Below, piece by piece: positions 25,228 through 36,726 of a stretch of 64,000 nucleotides of DNA. This DNA comes from Cranoglanis bouderius (lineage: Eukaryota > Chordata > Actinopteri > Siluriformes > Cranoglanididae). Position 1 is the first letter of the stretch, and each line of letters begins with the position of its first letter. Made by a program: the position numbers and the translations under genes. The stretch is from positions 29,723,255 to 29,787,254 of the forward strand of contig CM042539.1 in the NCBI GenBank assembly GCA_023630585.1, read 5' to 3'. The notes under the pieces were generated by a model, which was given only the letters and a program-made list of their open reading frames with translations, was not told the origin of the DNA and did not search any database.

Positions 25228-25335
25228 CATGGAGCACTTTATTAGTACACCTACTCATTCATGGCATTATCTAATCAGCCAAACCCTACCCAGTATTAGT
25301 ACAGTGTTCATAATAAAGTGATCTGTGAGTGTACT
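25228..25335. mobile_element. Tc1-like end-to-end deletion remnant
   Basis: GCACTTTATTAGTACACCTA at the left and GTTCATAATAAAGTGATCTG at the right are the two inverted ends of the same Tc1-like family as 51285-52065, separated by only about 50 bp. It is MITE-like. Confidence 0.6.
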
Positions 25336-26102
25336 ATGTACCAGGAATTGTCATGATAGCTGTCTAAATGTTCAAATCCATTTTTTTCCTAATTATTACA
25401 GATACCAGCAAATATCTCTCACAATTGTGGATTGGATATGGGGAAAAAAATAAACATTTCGGATGTCGGATCCTGTAACAAAAGACAACCATTTTGAAAA
25501 GCACACGTTAAGACGCTATTTATTAATATTTAGCTGTACTGACCTGATCTATCTATTAACTAGCCATCTGTGAGCTGAACATGAGTAATTATGGCATTAT
25601 TAGTTGTGATGATGTGCAATAAACACTTTATCTCGTTTATACAAGGTTCTAGGTAGCGTCTAGGGACGTTTTCAATAAAATGCAGAAGTCACTTGATGTA
25701 ACCTAGAACCTCAAGGTCTAACGTGATATAAGTTATTAATTAATGCACTAATTCTTAATTAGTAGTTAATTAGTAATGACTCAATTATTAGTTATTAATA
25801 TTATGAATATTAATATTATGAATATAGACTAATGCATTTTATAATATGGACTTTAGTAAACAAATAAGAAGACCCACATTAAACCCCTTAAAATTAAGTG
25901 TTACCAAAATTTTTTATTTTTTTTTAAAGATTAGTAGTTTTCAAACAAAGCAATATCGGATGTGTATCTGAATCGGCTAATACGAAAGATTTCAGTATCG
26001 GAAAAAGAAAAGAAAAAGTAGTATTGTGCCATCTCTACTAATTATACTCTGGTTTGTAGTTTGTGTGGTATAACAGCTCGCAAGAAAAGCCACTGATACT
26101 TC

Positions 26103-26103
<1 letters not shown>

Positions 26104-26151
<48 letters not shown>
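26104..26151 (+). repeat. (AAT)n microsatellite
   Basis: About 16 AAT units. Confidence 0.97.
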
Positions 26152-26154
<3 letters not shown>

Positions 26155-26751
26155 TGTTTTAATTATTAGCATAATTATAGTATAATTATAATAATATACT
26201 TAATAATATTCTTTTTATACAGCACCTTTCATCCATTTAAAACCTTTCATGCTTTTTTTTATATACTTTAGGAATATATATATAGAAATTAACCTAACCT
26301 TCTGTAGCTCTCTAGACTATGTGTTGTTCTCCATCTTTATTAACTTTGTGCATAAAATGAAAAAAAAGAAGAATTTAAATTTAAAGTAAAAAATGTTTTT
26401 TGTGCCAGACTCCGCCTTTGATTTTTTTTAAACTAGAATTTTTTCAAAAGACCTCCTTATGTCAAGCAACAATCCTCAACTGTATACATTTTTTATGTTT
26501 ATATATGTGTATATTTCCTAATATTTTTGTTTCATATTTTAAACCTGAAAATTGTAGACATTCGAAATTTCAAAAATAGGCATATTGTTTATTATAGCTT
26601 TTTTCTTTTTTAAACACATGGACATAATAATAATAATTAAAGTAATATTTAGACAGAATCAAAATTCATATATCATGAAATTTTAAGGAAAATGAAATAA
26701 AGAAAATATAAGAATCTGGAGATGCATATAAATAATTCATGCATGAATGGG

Positions 26752-26752
<1 letters not shown>

Positions 26753-26797
<45 letters not shown>
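26753..26797 (+). repeat. (AAT)n microsatellite
   Basis: About 15 AAT units, about 600 bp from the previous (AAT)n array. Confidence 0.97.
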
Positions 26798-27458
26798 GCA
26801 GTGACAATGTAGAAATTGATAACAATGTAAAAAAAAATGTGTAAAAATAGAATAAAAGTGCAATAATTAAAATAATGTAAAAGTAATTATGCCAACACAT
26901 GTCAGTAAAAGTAAAACAAGTATTTAAAGCTAGTTGAAAGCTAAAAGTGAAAAAAAAAAGATATTTTTAGTTGTTTGTAATGCAATGCATTGTTGGTGCA
27001 TTAAAACAAGTTTCATACACGTGGAATGTGGAGAAGGCTAAACACTAGACACAACCGAATCCCCACCTCCATGTGAAAGTTCACACCAGAAACAAATAAT
27101 GCGTGACTCATGAATTCTGGTACTTCGCCGTCCCTCGGGTCATGACGCATCGCAAACAAGTTTCTCAGCAACAGCTGCTGGGTGTCCCATGATAATCTCT
27201 CTCGCTCTTCTTCGCTATCTCTTTCTCCCCCTCTCGGTTGAGCTGGCTCGCAGGCTGAGTGGCCAGGATTGTGCTGCACGTCCAGCATAAGAGGTGATGA
27301 CCCTCTGTGACGCCGCATGGTGCTCTGGGAGTAGATGAAAGGAAGAACGTCCCGGCCCCGACCATTACCCATCTGGAATAGCGAGTAACCCGAGTACCAC
27401 CTCGCAATCAGAGGTAGCTCAGTCAGGCTTTTTGCAGGAGGGCAGTGAGAAAGAGAAT

Positions 27459-27482
27459 GTGTGTGTGTGTGTGTGTGTGTGT
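27459..27482 (+). repeat. (TG)n microsatellite
   Basis: About 12 TG units. Confidence 0.92.
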
Positions 27483-27763
27483 CTCAGCATGCCTTTCTGC
27501 AGCAGCCAGCCAAGGCCACTTGGGCTACACATAGTCATTCCATCCAATCAAGGTGAAATCCAACATTCCAGCACTCTTGAACTGATGAAACAGAAAGAAA
27601 AGGATGTTATATGCTATACAATGACTCCATAAGTATTGGCGCCCTTCACCATGACACCACTAATACCGCTAGCAGGCTATTTTGATGTGTTATTAGTTTG
27701 GAACACACCAACTGATATTACGCTTACAAATATGTCTGTAAAGTAATGGTGCACAATATTTAA

Positions 27764-28663
27764 CCCTCTACTGCATGAATTATTATATTTACAAAATGTA
27801 AACCCTAATATATATATATATATATTAGGGTATGTTGTTGGTAAATTGTTGCCATGTGGCAACAATGCACAATGGTGGAAAATATTATATAGTCAAAAAT
27901 AACACAAAATGTATAAGATTACAATCCAGTTACTGCATTTTTACAGACTATAAGTTGCAGAGTTTTTTTTGCCACGTAGTAAACATGTGAAAGTTATATA
28001 TTCTAGAAAGGAATTACAGTTGTAAAAAGTATGTGGATGGATTTTCAAAATACATACAAAAATTAGATCCAAACATGTTTTGGGTGAACTTTTTAAGTCT
28101 TTCTCTTGAATTCTTCATTTTGTTTCTCTTGAAACATAAAATTTAGAAAATATGGTGCAAATGCAAAATGTCTGAAATTACAACAGTTTTTCTTACTTCG
28201 AATGTGAAAAAATGTAAATATAATATTAGAGTAGCCTAATGTATTTTTTGCTATGTAGGTCTGTTTCAGTGCATGAATGTGCATCCACAGTTCCATTATC
28301 GCATGTTGTTGCCATATGGCAACAATTACATTTTACCATTTAACAGAATACTCAAAATTTATCAACTTGTTAACTTATCTCAAATAGTGTTTAATTATTT
28401 TCCTTTAAGTAGTTTTGCCTAAATATAGAAAAAAATAATCACATTTTGCGAGCCCTCCAAGGATACCCTTCACCATGCCACAAACAGCACTTCCTGATCA
28501 TCTGGCATGGCTTTCTTTTTTTTTTTTTTTCTTTTTTTTTTCATATGTCAGAGTTAAAGCCCACTTCCAGTTACATAGAAAAATAGTAGTTTTGTATTAT
28601 TGCCTATTAGAAAATTGGAGATAAATTAATTGTTGCCATATGGCAACACCATACAATAAAGGG
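27764..28663. mobile_element. piggyBac-like non-autonomous element
   Basis: The 900-bp element is flanked by TTAA on both sides (27760-27763 and 28664-28667). Its ends CCCTCTACTGCATG and CCCTTTATTGTATG (reverse complement of the right end) are inverted repeats with 11 of 14 matches. TTAA targets and CCC ends are the hallmark of piggyBac transposons. Inside are three copies of the palindrome GTTGCCATRTGGCAAC (about 27848, 28309, 28632). There is no transposase. Confidence 0.7.
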
Positions 28664-28899
28664 TTAAAGTGTGCAAGATCCAGATAAAAAAAACTTTAAC
28701 ACAGCCCTCTATTTTTTTTTGTCTGTTCCAGCCCACCACGAAATATAAATGTTAAAATACTTCAATACTTGTACTTCGTTCGCTCAGTGACTTACGTTCC
28801 GAAGAGGTATGGGTTACGCATATGCAAGAGAACAGACCATTTAACCAAAAACATTGAAATAAACCTCTAATAGGAGTCTAATGCAGTATATTACCAATA

Positions 28900-29012
28900 T
28901 GCTGCTGTATGTACTGTGTAGTCCTGATTGTGATTAATCTAATAATCACTGCAGATCCCCCTCATTATTCACTCGCTTATAAAATAGCACTTGATCCAGC
29001 ACATCCTATTAT
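28900..29012 (-). repeat. unclassified dispersed repeat, copy 3 (partial, reverse)
   Basis: AAATAGCACTTGATCCAGCA followed by CATCCTATTATTTCGC is the reverse complement of the right end of copies 1 and 2. Confidence 0.6.
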
Positions 29013-29179
29013 TTCGCATGATTGTGTAATTTTATGTTGTGTCCTTTAAAGAAAGCATGCCTGCGGTTTGAAATATTACCTGCCCAAGCACTCAACTGCT
29101 ATGCTTACAGCTCACGTTAAGTAAGTGTTCATAAATTTATGCTCCTCTCTACGCGTGCATAACTCCACTCTGAATACAG

Positions 29180-29640
29180 CTCTATGCGGCGTACACATCG
29201 ATTTTTACTTGTAGATGAAATGCCTGATCTTGAATTCTGGAGTTTTGTGCTGAGGGATCTGCTGAACCAAGATAAACATGGAAATCGGTTGTGCCCCCGA
29301 GTTATGTCCTGGCAGCGAGATAAGCGTCGCAATGACTTCATTTTGTCACTTTATTATGCACTCGCTGCTTCCTGGGAGTCATTACTTTATTGGGAAGCAG
29401 CCTGCTTTTTTCACCCTAGTCCCCTAGCATGAGGTGTAGCGGCTTAGCAGGGCTGTAATCATCTTCCATCAGTCTGCTGCGTCCCTGGTGCTCGAGCAGG
29501 GTAGCTTAACAGAGGGCACTGTCTGTCCTGGATTAGTGGCATCAGCAAGAACTCACCCCCTCTTGGGAAGGCTTATTAGCCGCTAGCAGCCGAGACCCAT
29601 TCCCGAGCACATTAACACAGTAATATTACACCCTGATGAG
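29180..29640. promoter_or_regulatory. candidate conserved noncoding block
   Basis: This block of moderate GC is free of recognised repeats and contains GGCTTATTAGCCGCTAGC and ACACAGTAATATTACACC. A 70- to 80-codon ORF on each strand has no recognisable similarity. Confidence 0.2.
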
Positions 29641-29874
29641 GTGTGGAGAATCTCCGTCTGGACACACACTCCTCATCATACATTCCTCCCACATTCATCA
29701 CAGATCAGGCTCCACCCCCTCCGGCCCACAGAGTACACACTTTGACAGGATTATTATCTGTCTGAATGAACCCAAGCTGAAAATAATTGCTCTCATGCTT
29801 ATTTTGCTTGTTTTCTTTTCGTTTTTTTTTTTTTTTTTTTGCTTGTTTCCTTTCATGTGTCATCCTTGAAAAAA

Positions 29875-30085
29875 AAGGCCGTTAACTTAATTCTCTTTAA
29901 TTCTCTTTCAAATTTGAAGCTTGAAATCATCATGAGCTGATTAGACATGAAGTCTAATGAGGCCAGATAAATCAAATGAAAGGTAAATTGCTAGGTTGAA
30001 TTTAGCTCATTCCATGACAGGAAATGCTATTTCAGTCTTTTCTGGTGCAATTTGCAGATTTGGATGTGCATGTTTCAGATCAATA
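29875..30085. promoter_or_regulatory. candidate conserved noncoding block
   Basis: The block is repeat-free with several homeodomain-type words (CTGATTAGAC, TCTAATGAGG) and AAATTTGAAGCTTGAAATCA. It stands out from the AT-rich flanks. Conservation could not be tested. Confidence 0.22.
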
Positions 30086-30505
30086 GACCTTTATCACCGC
30101 GTGTCGTCACTTCCGGGGCTGAATATTAACGTAAACTAATTTCCGATCTGCAGCAGCAATGGACACACGAAGGTTCACTACATCGCTTCGAGATCTTCCT
30201 CACATCAACAATGTTTATCAAATCTTTCTCAAACGAAGATATCCAAACTTGAGAAGGGTTATAAAATTGAAACTTATAAATTAGGTTTAAATTTAACGTT
30301 AGCTTAAATTAGTCATGTCGCCGGAAATTGAGTTATCAGTGTCCCAGTGTGTAGTGAGCCAGGGTCCTTACCAGTGCCCGATCTTGTGTGCACGATACTG
30401 ATTCACGACCTAGGGAGCTAGGGAGCTGATTGAGACACACCGTTAGTCTTTTTCCCTATCCTGACACACTCCAGTAGCATAGTTCAGCAATAAAAATGGT
30501 TAAAA

Positions 30506-30556
30506 ATAAATAAACAAACAAACAAACAAACAAATAAATAAATAAATAAATAAAAT
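30506..30556 (+). repeat. (AAAC)n-(AAAT)n tract
   Basis: AAAC units pass into AAAT units. Confidence 0.93.
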
Positions 30557-30591
30557 TAAAAATCCCTTTCCATCTACCTTTGGTAAACAAA

Positions 30592-30790
30592 CGAGCGTTG
30601 TGTCTCAGATCACATATTTATGTACCATTTTAGACTAATATTGAATTTTCAAAGCCTGTCATGTCACCTTCAAACCTAACAAAAGCTCAGTTTTGCGTAC
30701 AGGTCTTCTGGATTTTATAGATTAGTAAATATGTTTAAATGTAAGGTCAGAGGCCCATGACAACAATCACGACGACAGCCGGAAGTTTTA
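30592..30790 (+). repeat. unclassified dispersed repeat fragment, second copy
   Basis: GTTGTGTCTCAGATCACATA, CACCTTCAAACCTAACAAAA and CAACAATCACGACGACAGC correspond to the copy at 1265-1430. Confidence 0.55.
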
Positions 30791-31880
30791 AAAGAGACAG
30801 AGCTCATCACTGTGTTTAACACTGCTGAAGATGAAATCTCGAAACATTTTACAGCTCTAGAGAATGTCGCTTTTTTTAACATCTTCCGGATGTACTGTAT
30901 ATAAGATACAGTTCTAAACGTTCATTGTGGACGAGTTGGCAGTTTACAGTTACTAGATCACTAATTACACTCATCTGCTGTTGTCTTAGCTGAGCTGCCA
31001 GTGTATTTGTCTACTGCTCTCCACAGCGTCTGAGTTGATCCAGATAAGATGTGTGTTTTAGTTTAATACAGCTGCCTCCACAACACTCTGATACTTTAAT
31101 ACACCCACATGAAGCCTCCAGTCGAGCTGCCGTCTCAGCAGATTAACACTGAGCACTGCTGCTAATTCCACGTTCATTTACAACTGACTCGCTCCATGCC
31201 AACTGACAGATCTGCCCACCTTTAAAAAAGGCCAGTATGAACCTGCTCTTTCAGACGTTGCTGCTTTTCACGGCATTGTATTCGTGTCTGCCCGTTAATG
31301 CATCAGCAACCCGACATTACATTCAGCTTTTTATCCACCTCAAAGCTTCGGGTTTATATCAGCTCTATAGCTGTGTAGCCGTGCAGGTTTTACAATGGTG
31401 ATATAAATAAGGGACCCAATTGTAGGAGGGAAAAAAGTATTCAGTATTTTCAGTACTTGGTTTTTCTTTTTTTTTTTAGAGAGAAGGTAGCGTAGGATGC
31501 TACACATAATACAGTAATGCACTTTGAAGGCTGGTGTTGAAGAACAAGATGAATATCTAGCTATCTAGCTACCGGTCGGGTTAGCCTATTAATCAGAGGG
31601 TTACACTTTAGTCACATAAGTTGGACTTAATCTTAGGATCTTAACGTCTTAATTGGAGATCTCAAAGACTGTGGATAAAATTATGAATTAACTTAAAGTG
31701 ATACACTATAAGCATAGCGGATAAGCGCTTGGTCAGATTATCCTTTACACTGTGGCCATGTCTTTCTTTAGGAGAGTACATCGAATGAACCAAAAAATTA
31801 ATTCTACAAATCAAAGTTGCGAATTAAAAGCGTGATAGAATAGGCAATATCCTGTGTGCACATTATTTTTTTCTTTTTTT

Positions 31881-32789
31881 TGAGTGATTACATCTATGTA
31901 TTGGCAGTGCAAACCCACCAGTTTTTAAAAAATAAAAAAATTTATACAGCTGTTTACAGAAACCTCAATATCTCGGCTCAGGATGGGCCTAGTTCCTTGG
32001 GACAAAAACTGATCCCTAGAGCACATGATACATTAACATATATAAAGATTTTGCACATTCATGTTCCTTAGACTTAGAACTTAATCCAAATGTCCAAATG
32101 TAATGCTCAAGATTGCTCACAGGTCCACTTTTAGGGTCAATTTATAATGGGAAGGGTTTGAGTCTCAGTCTTAATTTTTTTAGGGGGTAATTAGGTAAGT
32201 ATAGTGAGCATGCAGAACATTTCAGGTTTTAGACTTGAATATGCATTTTTTTTTTAAATTCCCCTCACTTCCGGGTTGAATATCTCTGGTGGGGGACCAG
32301 ATATGAACCTGAAATTTTCCCAGAAATAAGTCCTCTATAGTAACACTCTGCTGTAAAAATTGTTAGTTTGAGATTGGAGGTAAACTCTGCAGGACAATTG
32401 AGCTTAAGGGCCAGATCTATCATGTTGGTACAGGTGTACAGTTGGTATGCGTGAATAGATTTTATCCAAATATGGAAGTTCAGTGTTCGGTTGGGTATTT
32501 TACAAATGAACAGTGTCATAAATAGAGCTGTGGTGTTGTTTCTCCTGTTATAAAAGCAGTAAGTGACTGGAGAAACAACACCACAGCCCTGTTTTTGTTC
32601 CAAGGAGCCCATCCTGAGCCGAGATATTGAGGTTTCTGTGAACAGCTGTATAACCAAAATCTGTTGTGCGCCATGACACAAAGATGGCCATCGTAGTTAA
32701 ACCAAGTAAAATAAATAAATAAAAATTTTTTTTTTTTTAAAAAAACTGGTGGTTTTGCAATGCCAATACATAGAGGCAATCACTCAAAA
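31881..32789. mobile_element. fold-back (long inverted repeat) element
   Basis: The left arm is 31881-32011 and the right arm is 32589-32789 in reverse complement. Shared blocks are TGAGTGATTACATCTATG, CATCCTGAGCCGAGATATTG and AACCTCAATATCTCGGC. The right arm has about 70 extra bases. It lies inside a copy of an unclassified repeat family (see 31630-33050). There is no coding region. Confidence 0.7.
32527..32587. repeat. hairpin with perfect 19-bp arms
   Basis: GCTGTGGTGTTGTTTCTCC at 32527-32545 is the exact reverse complement of 32569-32587, with a 23-base loop. It sits just inside the right arm of the fold-back element. Confidence 0.85.
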
Positions 32790-33050
32790 AATAATTTTTT
32801 TTAGGAAAATTAAAAACAGTCGAGCAACCTACACTGACCACTTGAGGTGGAATGAACCTACGATTTGATGACTTCGATTTGGCTTCATTATGTTGCGTGC
32901 ATGAGTAACTGTAGGCGCAAGGTATAAAAAATAAAATGCAAAAAAAAAAAAAAAGGTTGTGCTGGATCAAGTGCTATTTTATAATCTTTCGAATAATGAA
33001 GGTAGAATCTACATGTATGTTGTTAAATCAAACCAAATTTGCTGTGAGTG

Positions 33051-33081
33051 TGCATGAATAGTCCAATAGACTATTCATGCA
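33051..33081. repeat. perfect 13-bp hairpin
   Basis: TGCATGAATAGTC (33051-33063) and its exact reverse complement (33069-33081) enclose a 5-base loop, just left of a long (TA)n tract. Confidence 0.85.
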
Positions 33082-33102
33082 GCAATATATTAGAATCCGA
33101 AT

Positions 33103-33105
<3 letters not shown>

Positions 33106-33192
<87 letters not shown>

Positions 33193-33195
33193 TTC
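33106..33195 (+). repeat. (TA)n microsatellite plus poly-T
   Basis: About 35 TA units followed by a T run of about 20. Confidence 0.97.
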
Positions 33196-34545
33196 CTTCA
33201 GAAAATCAAGCAGGTGTTTAGAAGAAGCTGAAATACAAACTGTGACTGCTTAATTTTTTTTTTACATAACTTACATAAAGTCTCGAACTCCAATGTAAGA
33301 GTATATGCTTATACTAAACAGCTTTTTGACTTCTACACCTGTATAATTTGGAATCCAACTATCCGGTATCACCCAGAAGACGCCAGGTTCCTCTCGAGGT
33401 TTCTTCCTCATGTCATCTCAGGGAGTTTTTCCTCTCCATCTCTTCTTTCACCTCGTGTTTGCTTATTAGGGTTCAAAATCTACATCCGGATTTCTGTAAA
33501 GCATGTTTGCGACAATAAAACTATACAAATAAACCTTAACTGGGTTTAACTGAATCGAAAGTGTAAAGTATAACCAGGTATACATGTATTACGCTTATTC
33601 AATTTTTAAACATTGACATTTCGTGCATAATTATGGCTGTTTATTAAAAGTTTGGGACCAGTCCCCAAAGGCACAGCGGTGTTCATGCCATGTTGGATCG
33701 CACTATCTATCATGTCACACTGCCTGCTTTAAGATATTGGGTTGCTTTCGATTTGTCCGCGGCAGCGTCCTTGGGAAGCACGACGTGGAACCGGGCTATG
33801 ATTACAAAGCAGTATATGAATAATTTGAATTGACTTTTGGAGTCTTTCTCTATTATGGGGGATGAGTACTGAGTCATTTTTAAAGCCCTGGTGCGGAGGA
33901 ATGTGTGTGTGTGGGGGTGGGGGGGGGGGTCGGGGGGTTGTGGGTTGAGGTTGGATGTAGGAACAATGGTATGCGTGATCCTTAAAATGAACTTCTCTGA
34001 TCAACAGTGCAGAGAAATTAATTAGGCTTAATGAAAGTCGGGCAGCAGAGCGTCCTGGATGAACGTCTCCTTCCTCCTCTCCATCACTTTCTCATTATAC
34101 CTCTTTCCATCCCTCTCTCTCTTACTCTGTCTCACTCTCTCTCATATCTTTGGAATACAATTACAGTGCATTCAGTGATGGCCAGTAGGCCTAAACGCTA
34201 TCCAAAGTCACTCAGAAATCTGTAAACAAAGAGCTACTGTGGCGTGAGGACAATAGACAATCTACAAACAGCTCACACACATGATCTTATTACCTTCCAG
34301 AGTTTTCTTTGGAGCTTCTATCCTTGCCAAATGGACGGCATCTATATGGAGAGGCACCTCAAGCAATCAATGCTCTTTTTTAATTCTCGTCACTTGTTTC
34401 TTTTTTTTTTTCTTTCTCTGTATCCGTGTCTTTATAAGACACACACACAGGTGTAATCATGGACAGCAGTAAACAGAAGGTTCAGATGATCATAATGACA
34501 TGTTACAAGCAGCAGTGATGAGAGAGAGGGGGGGGGGGATGGATA
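33196..34545. other. no gene seen
   Basis: One dispersed repeat (33362-33525) and a G-rich run at about 33913-33938 are visible. The rest is unassigned. Confidence 0.65.
33362..33525 (-). repeat. dispersed fish repeat, reverse copy
   Basis: The segment contains CTCAGGGAGTTTTTCCTCTC and CATCCGGATTTCTGTAAAGC, which are reverse complements of the motifs in the 61192-61352 copy. It is a better preserved copy of the same family and includes a TCTCGAGGTTTCTTCC block. Confidence 0.55.
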
Positions 34546-35125
34546 CACGGTCCCCTCTGAAAGTACTGGAACGGCAAGGCTAATTCTGTTGTTTTTGCTA
34601 TACATTGAAGACATTTGGGTTTGAGATCAAAAGATGAATATGAGACGACAGATCAGAATTTCAGCTTTTGTTTCCTCATGTTCACATCCAGACATGTTAA
34701 ACAACTTAGAACATGGCACCTTTGGTGGCAGAGCACACAATTCTTTAGTGAGCAAAAGCAAAGGAAGAGATAATCTTATAGTAAATTAAAATAAATAACA
34801 CTTAATATTTGGTTGCATATTCCTTGCTTGCAAGCCCAATGCTTGTGCAAATGGCTTTGATAGATTTTCCCTCTTTTTCTCAGCTTCAAAATGGCTTGCT
34901 TTTCTCCCGTAGACAGCCCTTTGGTCTTCATGTTGGTTTATCCTTTTTTTTTTGCTTTCTTTTTTTTTAGCAACAAATGCAATCTTCACAGGCAAAACCT
35001 TGGACTCAAACCAAGAGTCAACATTCAGAGCTATTAATTCTTTAAACAATCAATTTAACAGGGCACACCTGGGTAACAAGAAACACTGATCAGTCATGTG
35101 TTCCAATATTTTTGATCGGAGGTGT
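34546..35125 (-). mobile_element. Tc1-like element, internally deleted
   Basis: The left end CACGGTCCCCTCTGAAAGT continues to ACTGGAAC and is matched in reverse complement by GTTCCAATATTTTTGATCGG at the right end, both next to TA. On the minus strand at about 34840-35000 there are pieces like GRKASHFEAEKKRENLSKP and FAQALGLQ that resemble the N-terminal DNA-binding part of fish Tc1 transposases, in a broken frame. No catalytic part remains. Confidence 0.65.
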
Positions 35126-35137
35126 TAGATTAATCTA

Positions 35138-35400
35138 GATGTAAAAAGTTTACACCCCGACAAACCCCCCCCTCCCCCCCCACACACCACCCTGCTCTTA
35201 ATGTATCCTGCTGCCTTCTTGAGCATCAGTGAATGTTTGCACCTTTTCTAATAGTTGTGTACGAGTCCCTCAGTTGTCTCACTGTGAACAGATGGATCTC
35301 AACATCATATAGCCCACTGCTGGAAAGGGGTCAAATATGCAGAAGATGCTGGAAAAGCAGATGTAAATATGAAGAAATGAAAGCTGAATTTCTGACCTCT
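35138..35400 (+). repeat. DNA-transposon-derived repeat, copy 1 (partial)
   Basis: AAAAAGTTTACACCCC, CTTCTTGAGCATCAGTGAAT, ATAGTTGTGTACGAGTCCCT and TGGATCTCAACATCATATAG are shared with 36644-37160. The 3' half is missing. Confidence 0.6.
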
Positions 35401-35677
35401 CATCTCATATTCATCATATTCTCAAACCCAAATGTCTTCAATGATATAAAAGTGCAGTAATTCATGCAAATTGTATGATTGGAAATCGGTCCAGTCGAGG
35501 TTTACATTAGTTAGTCTTCTTATGTGCAAATTTACACACACACACTCAGGAGCACTAGTAGGCTATGAACGTTTTTTTTTTAATTGTTTTTTTTTTTTTT
35601 TTTTTTTAATTACAGGAATTCGTGAATGCACAAATCTGTTGGTATCCAGCTTGATAAATGAGGCCAAAAGCGTGTGC

Positions 35678-35803
35678 GTCTGTGTGTGTGTGTGTGTGTG
35701 TATGCCTGTGTGTGTACACAAAGGAAGGACTGAAGTCACACTGCAGTAAGTGTCCTTGTCCTGAGTAATCTGGACTTCTCATGCATGATAAGTGACACTC
35801 CAT

Positions 35804-35835
<32 letters not shown>
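35678..35835 (+). repeat. (TG)n and (CA)n pair in inverted arrangement
   Basis: A short TG tract at about 35682-35700 and a CA tract at 35808-35835 face each other across about 110 bp and could pair. Confidence 0.9.
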
Positions 35836-35838
<3 letters not shown>

Positions 35839-36469
35839 TCTGTTCCAATTGCTGGTTCACTGAATTTTAAGGTGCGCTCTTGCAAATTATGCAAACTAGA
35901 GCAATGAATACTGTTGTTGTTGTTGATTATGTTGTTTTGAATAAATGACCATAAGCAAGTTCAGCATAGTTTAGAATTCAAATGAAACATTCACAGTTTC
36001 GACAGAAGCGAACATTCTGATATAAATTATATCACGGCTAACTTGATATTAATAACTTTTTTTTTTTCTTTGATTTTCTAGGTTGCCATTTTATCTCACA
36101 CAAACAAAAGTCAAAGGGAAACAAAATGCACCTTCATTGTAATTATAAGGAATTCAGAACTTTTATATGGATCTATGTACCTAACACAAAATCTTTCAAA
36201 TTTGCAATTGTGGTTCAGTGATATTTTGTCATATATGTAAATAAAAATAAATAAATAAAAGTGCACTTTTCCCTATATGAATAAATGAATAAATCATAAA
36301 AATAAAAATAAAAACATTTATAGCATGCACTGGTCATCCACAACTTGTTATGTCTTAATTTAATGTTATTTTTCTGTATTACTTTTCCACATTTTAATAT
36401 TTCATATCAATCTGCAAAATGTTAATCATTTAAAACAATGCCCTAAATAAGCTGTTTCACATAACAGAT

Positions 36470-36726
36470 GATGCTCAAGAAGGCAACATGATACATTAAG
36501 AGCCAGGGGGGTGTAAACTTTTGAACAGGATGATTGGTGTAAATTGTAATTATTTTGTTTAAAGATCTTAATTTTTTTTTTTTTATTTAGTACTGCATTT
36601 CAGAAGCTACATGTGATATTTACATGTTTCCCAGAAGACAAACTAATTACAGTTTACACCGATCATCCTGTTCAAAAGTTTACACCCCCCTGGCTCTTAA
36701 CGTATCGTGTTGCCTTCTTGAGCATC
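36470..36726. repeat. inverted repeat with about 83-bp arms
   Basis: Bases 36470-36553 are the reverse complement of 36644-36726 with about five mismatches. The shared core is AGCCAGGGGGGTGTAAACTT. The spacer is about 90 bp. It gives a head-to-head arrangement of the left end of the repeat at 36644. Confidence 0.85.

Larger units (their letters stand above)
21161..27763. other. no gene seen
   Basis: This is long AT-rich spacer. It holds the repeat copy at 22200, a Tc1 remnant at 25228, the 18-bp palindrome and two (AAT)n tracts. Segments 21400-21620 and 23560-23730 are of higher complexity but cannot be assigned. Confidence 0.65.
28664..31629. other. no gene seen
   Basis: Apart from the CNE-like blocks and repeat pieces annotated separately, this is unassigned spacer. 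Short ORFs show no recognisable domains. Confidence 0.65.
31630..33050 (+). repeat. unclassified dispersed repeat, copy 2, split by fold-back element
   Basis: The left part is 31630-31870 and the right part about 32850-33050, homologous to copy 1. The fold-back element lies between them. The shared right block is GTGCTGGATCAAGTGCTATT. Confidence 0.55.

Noticed and set aside
27801..27832. Palindrome CCCTAATATATA with its inverse as a functional hairpin
   Set aside because: The symmetry arises mainly from an (AT)n core with a few matching flanking bases inside the piggyBac-like element.
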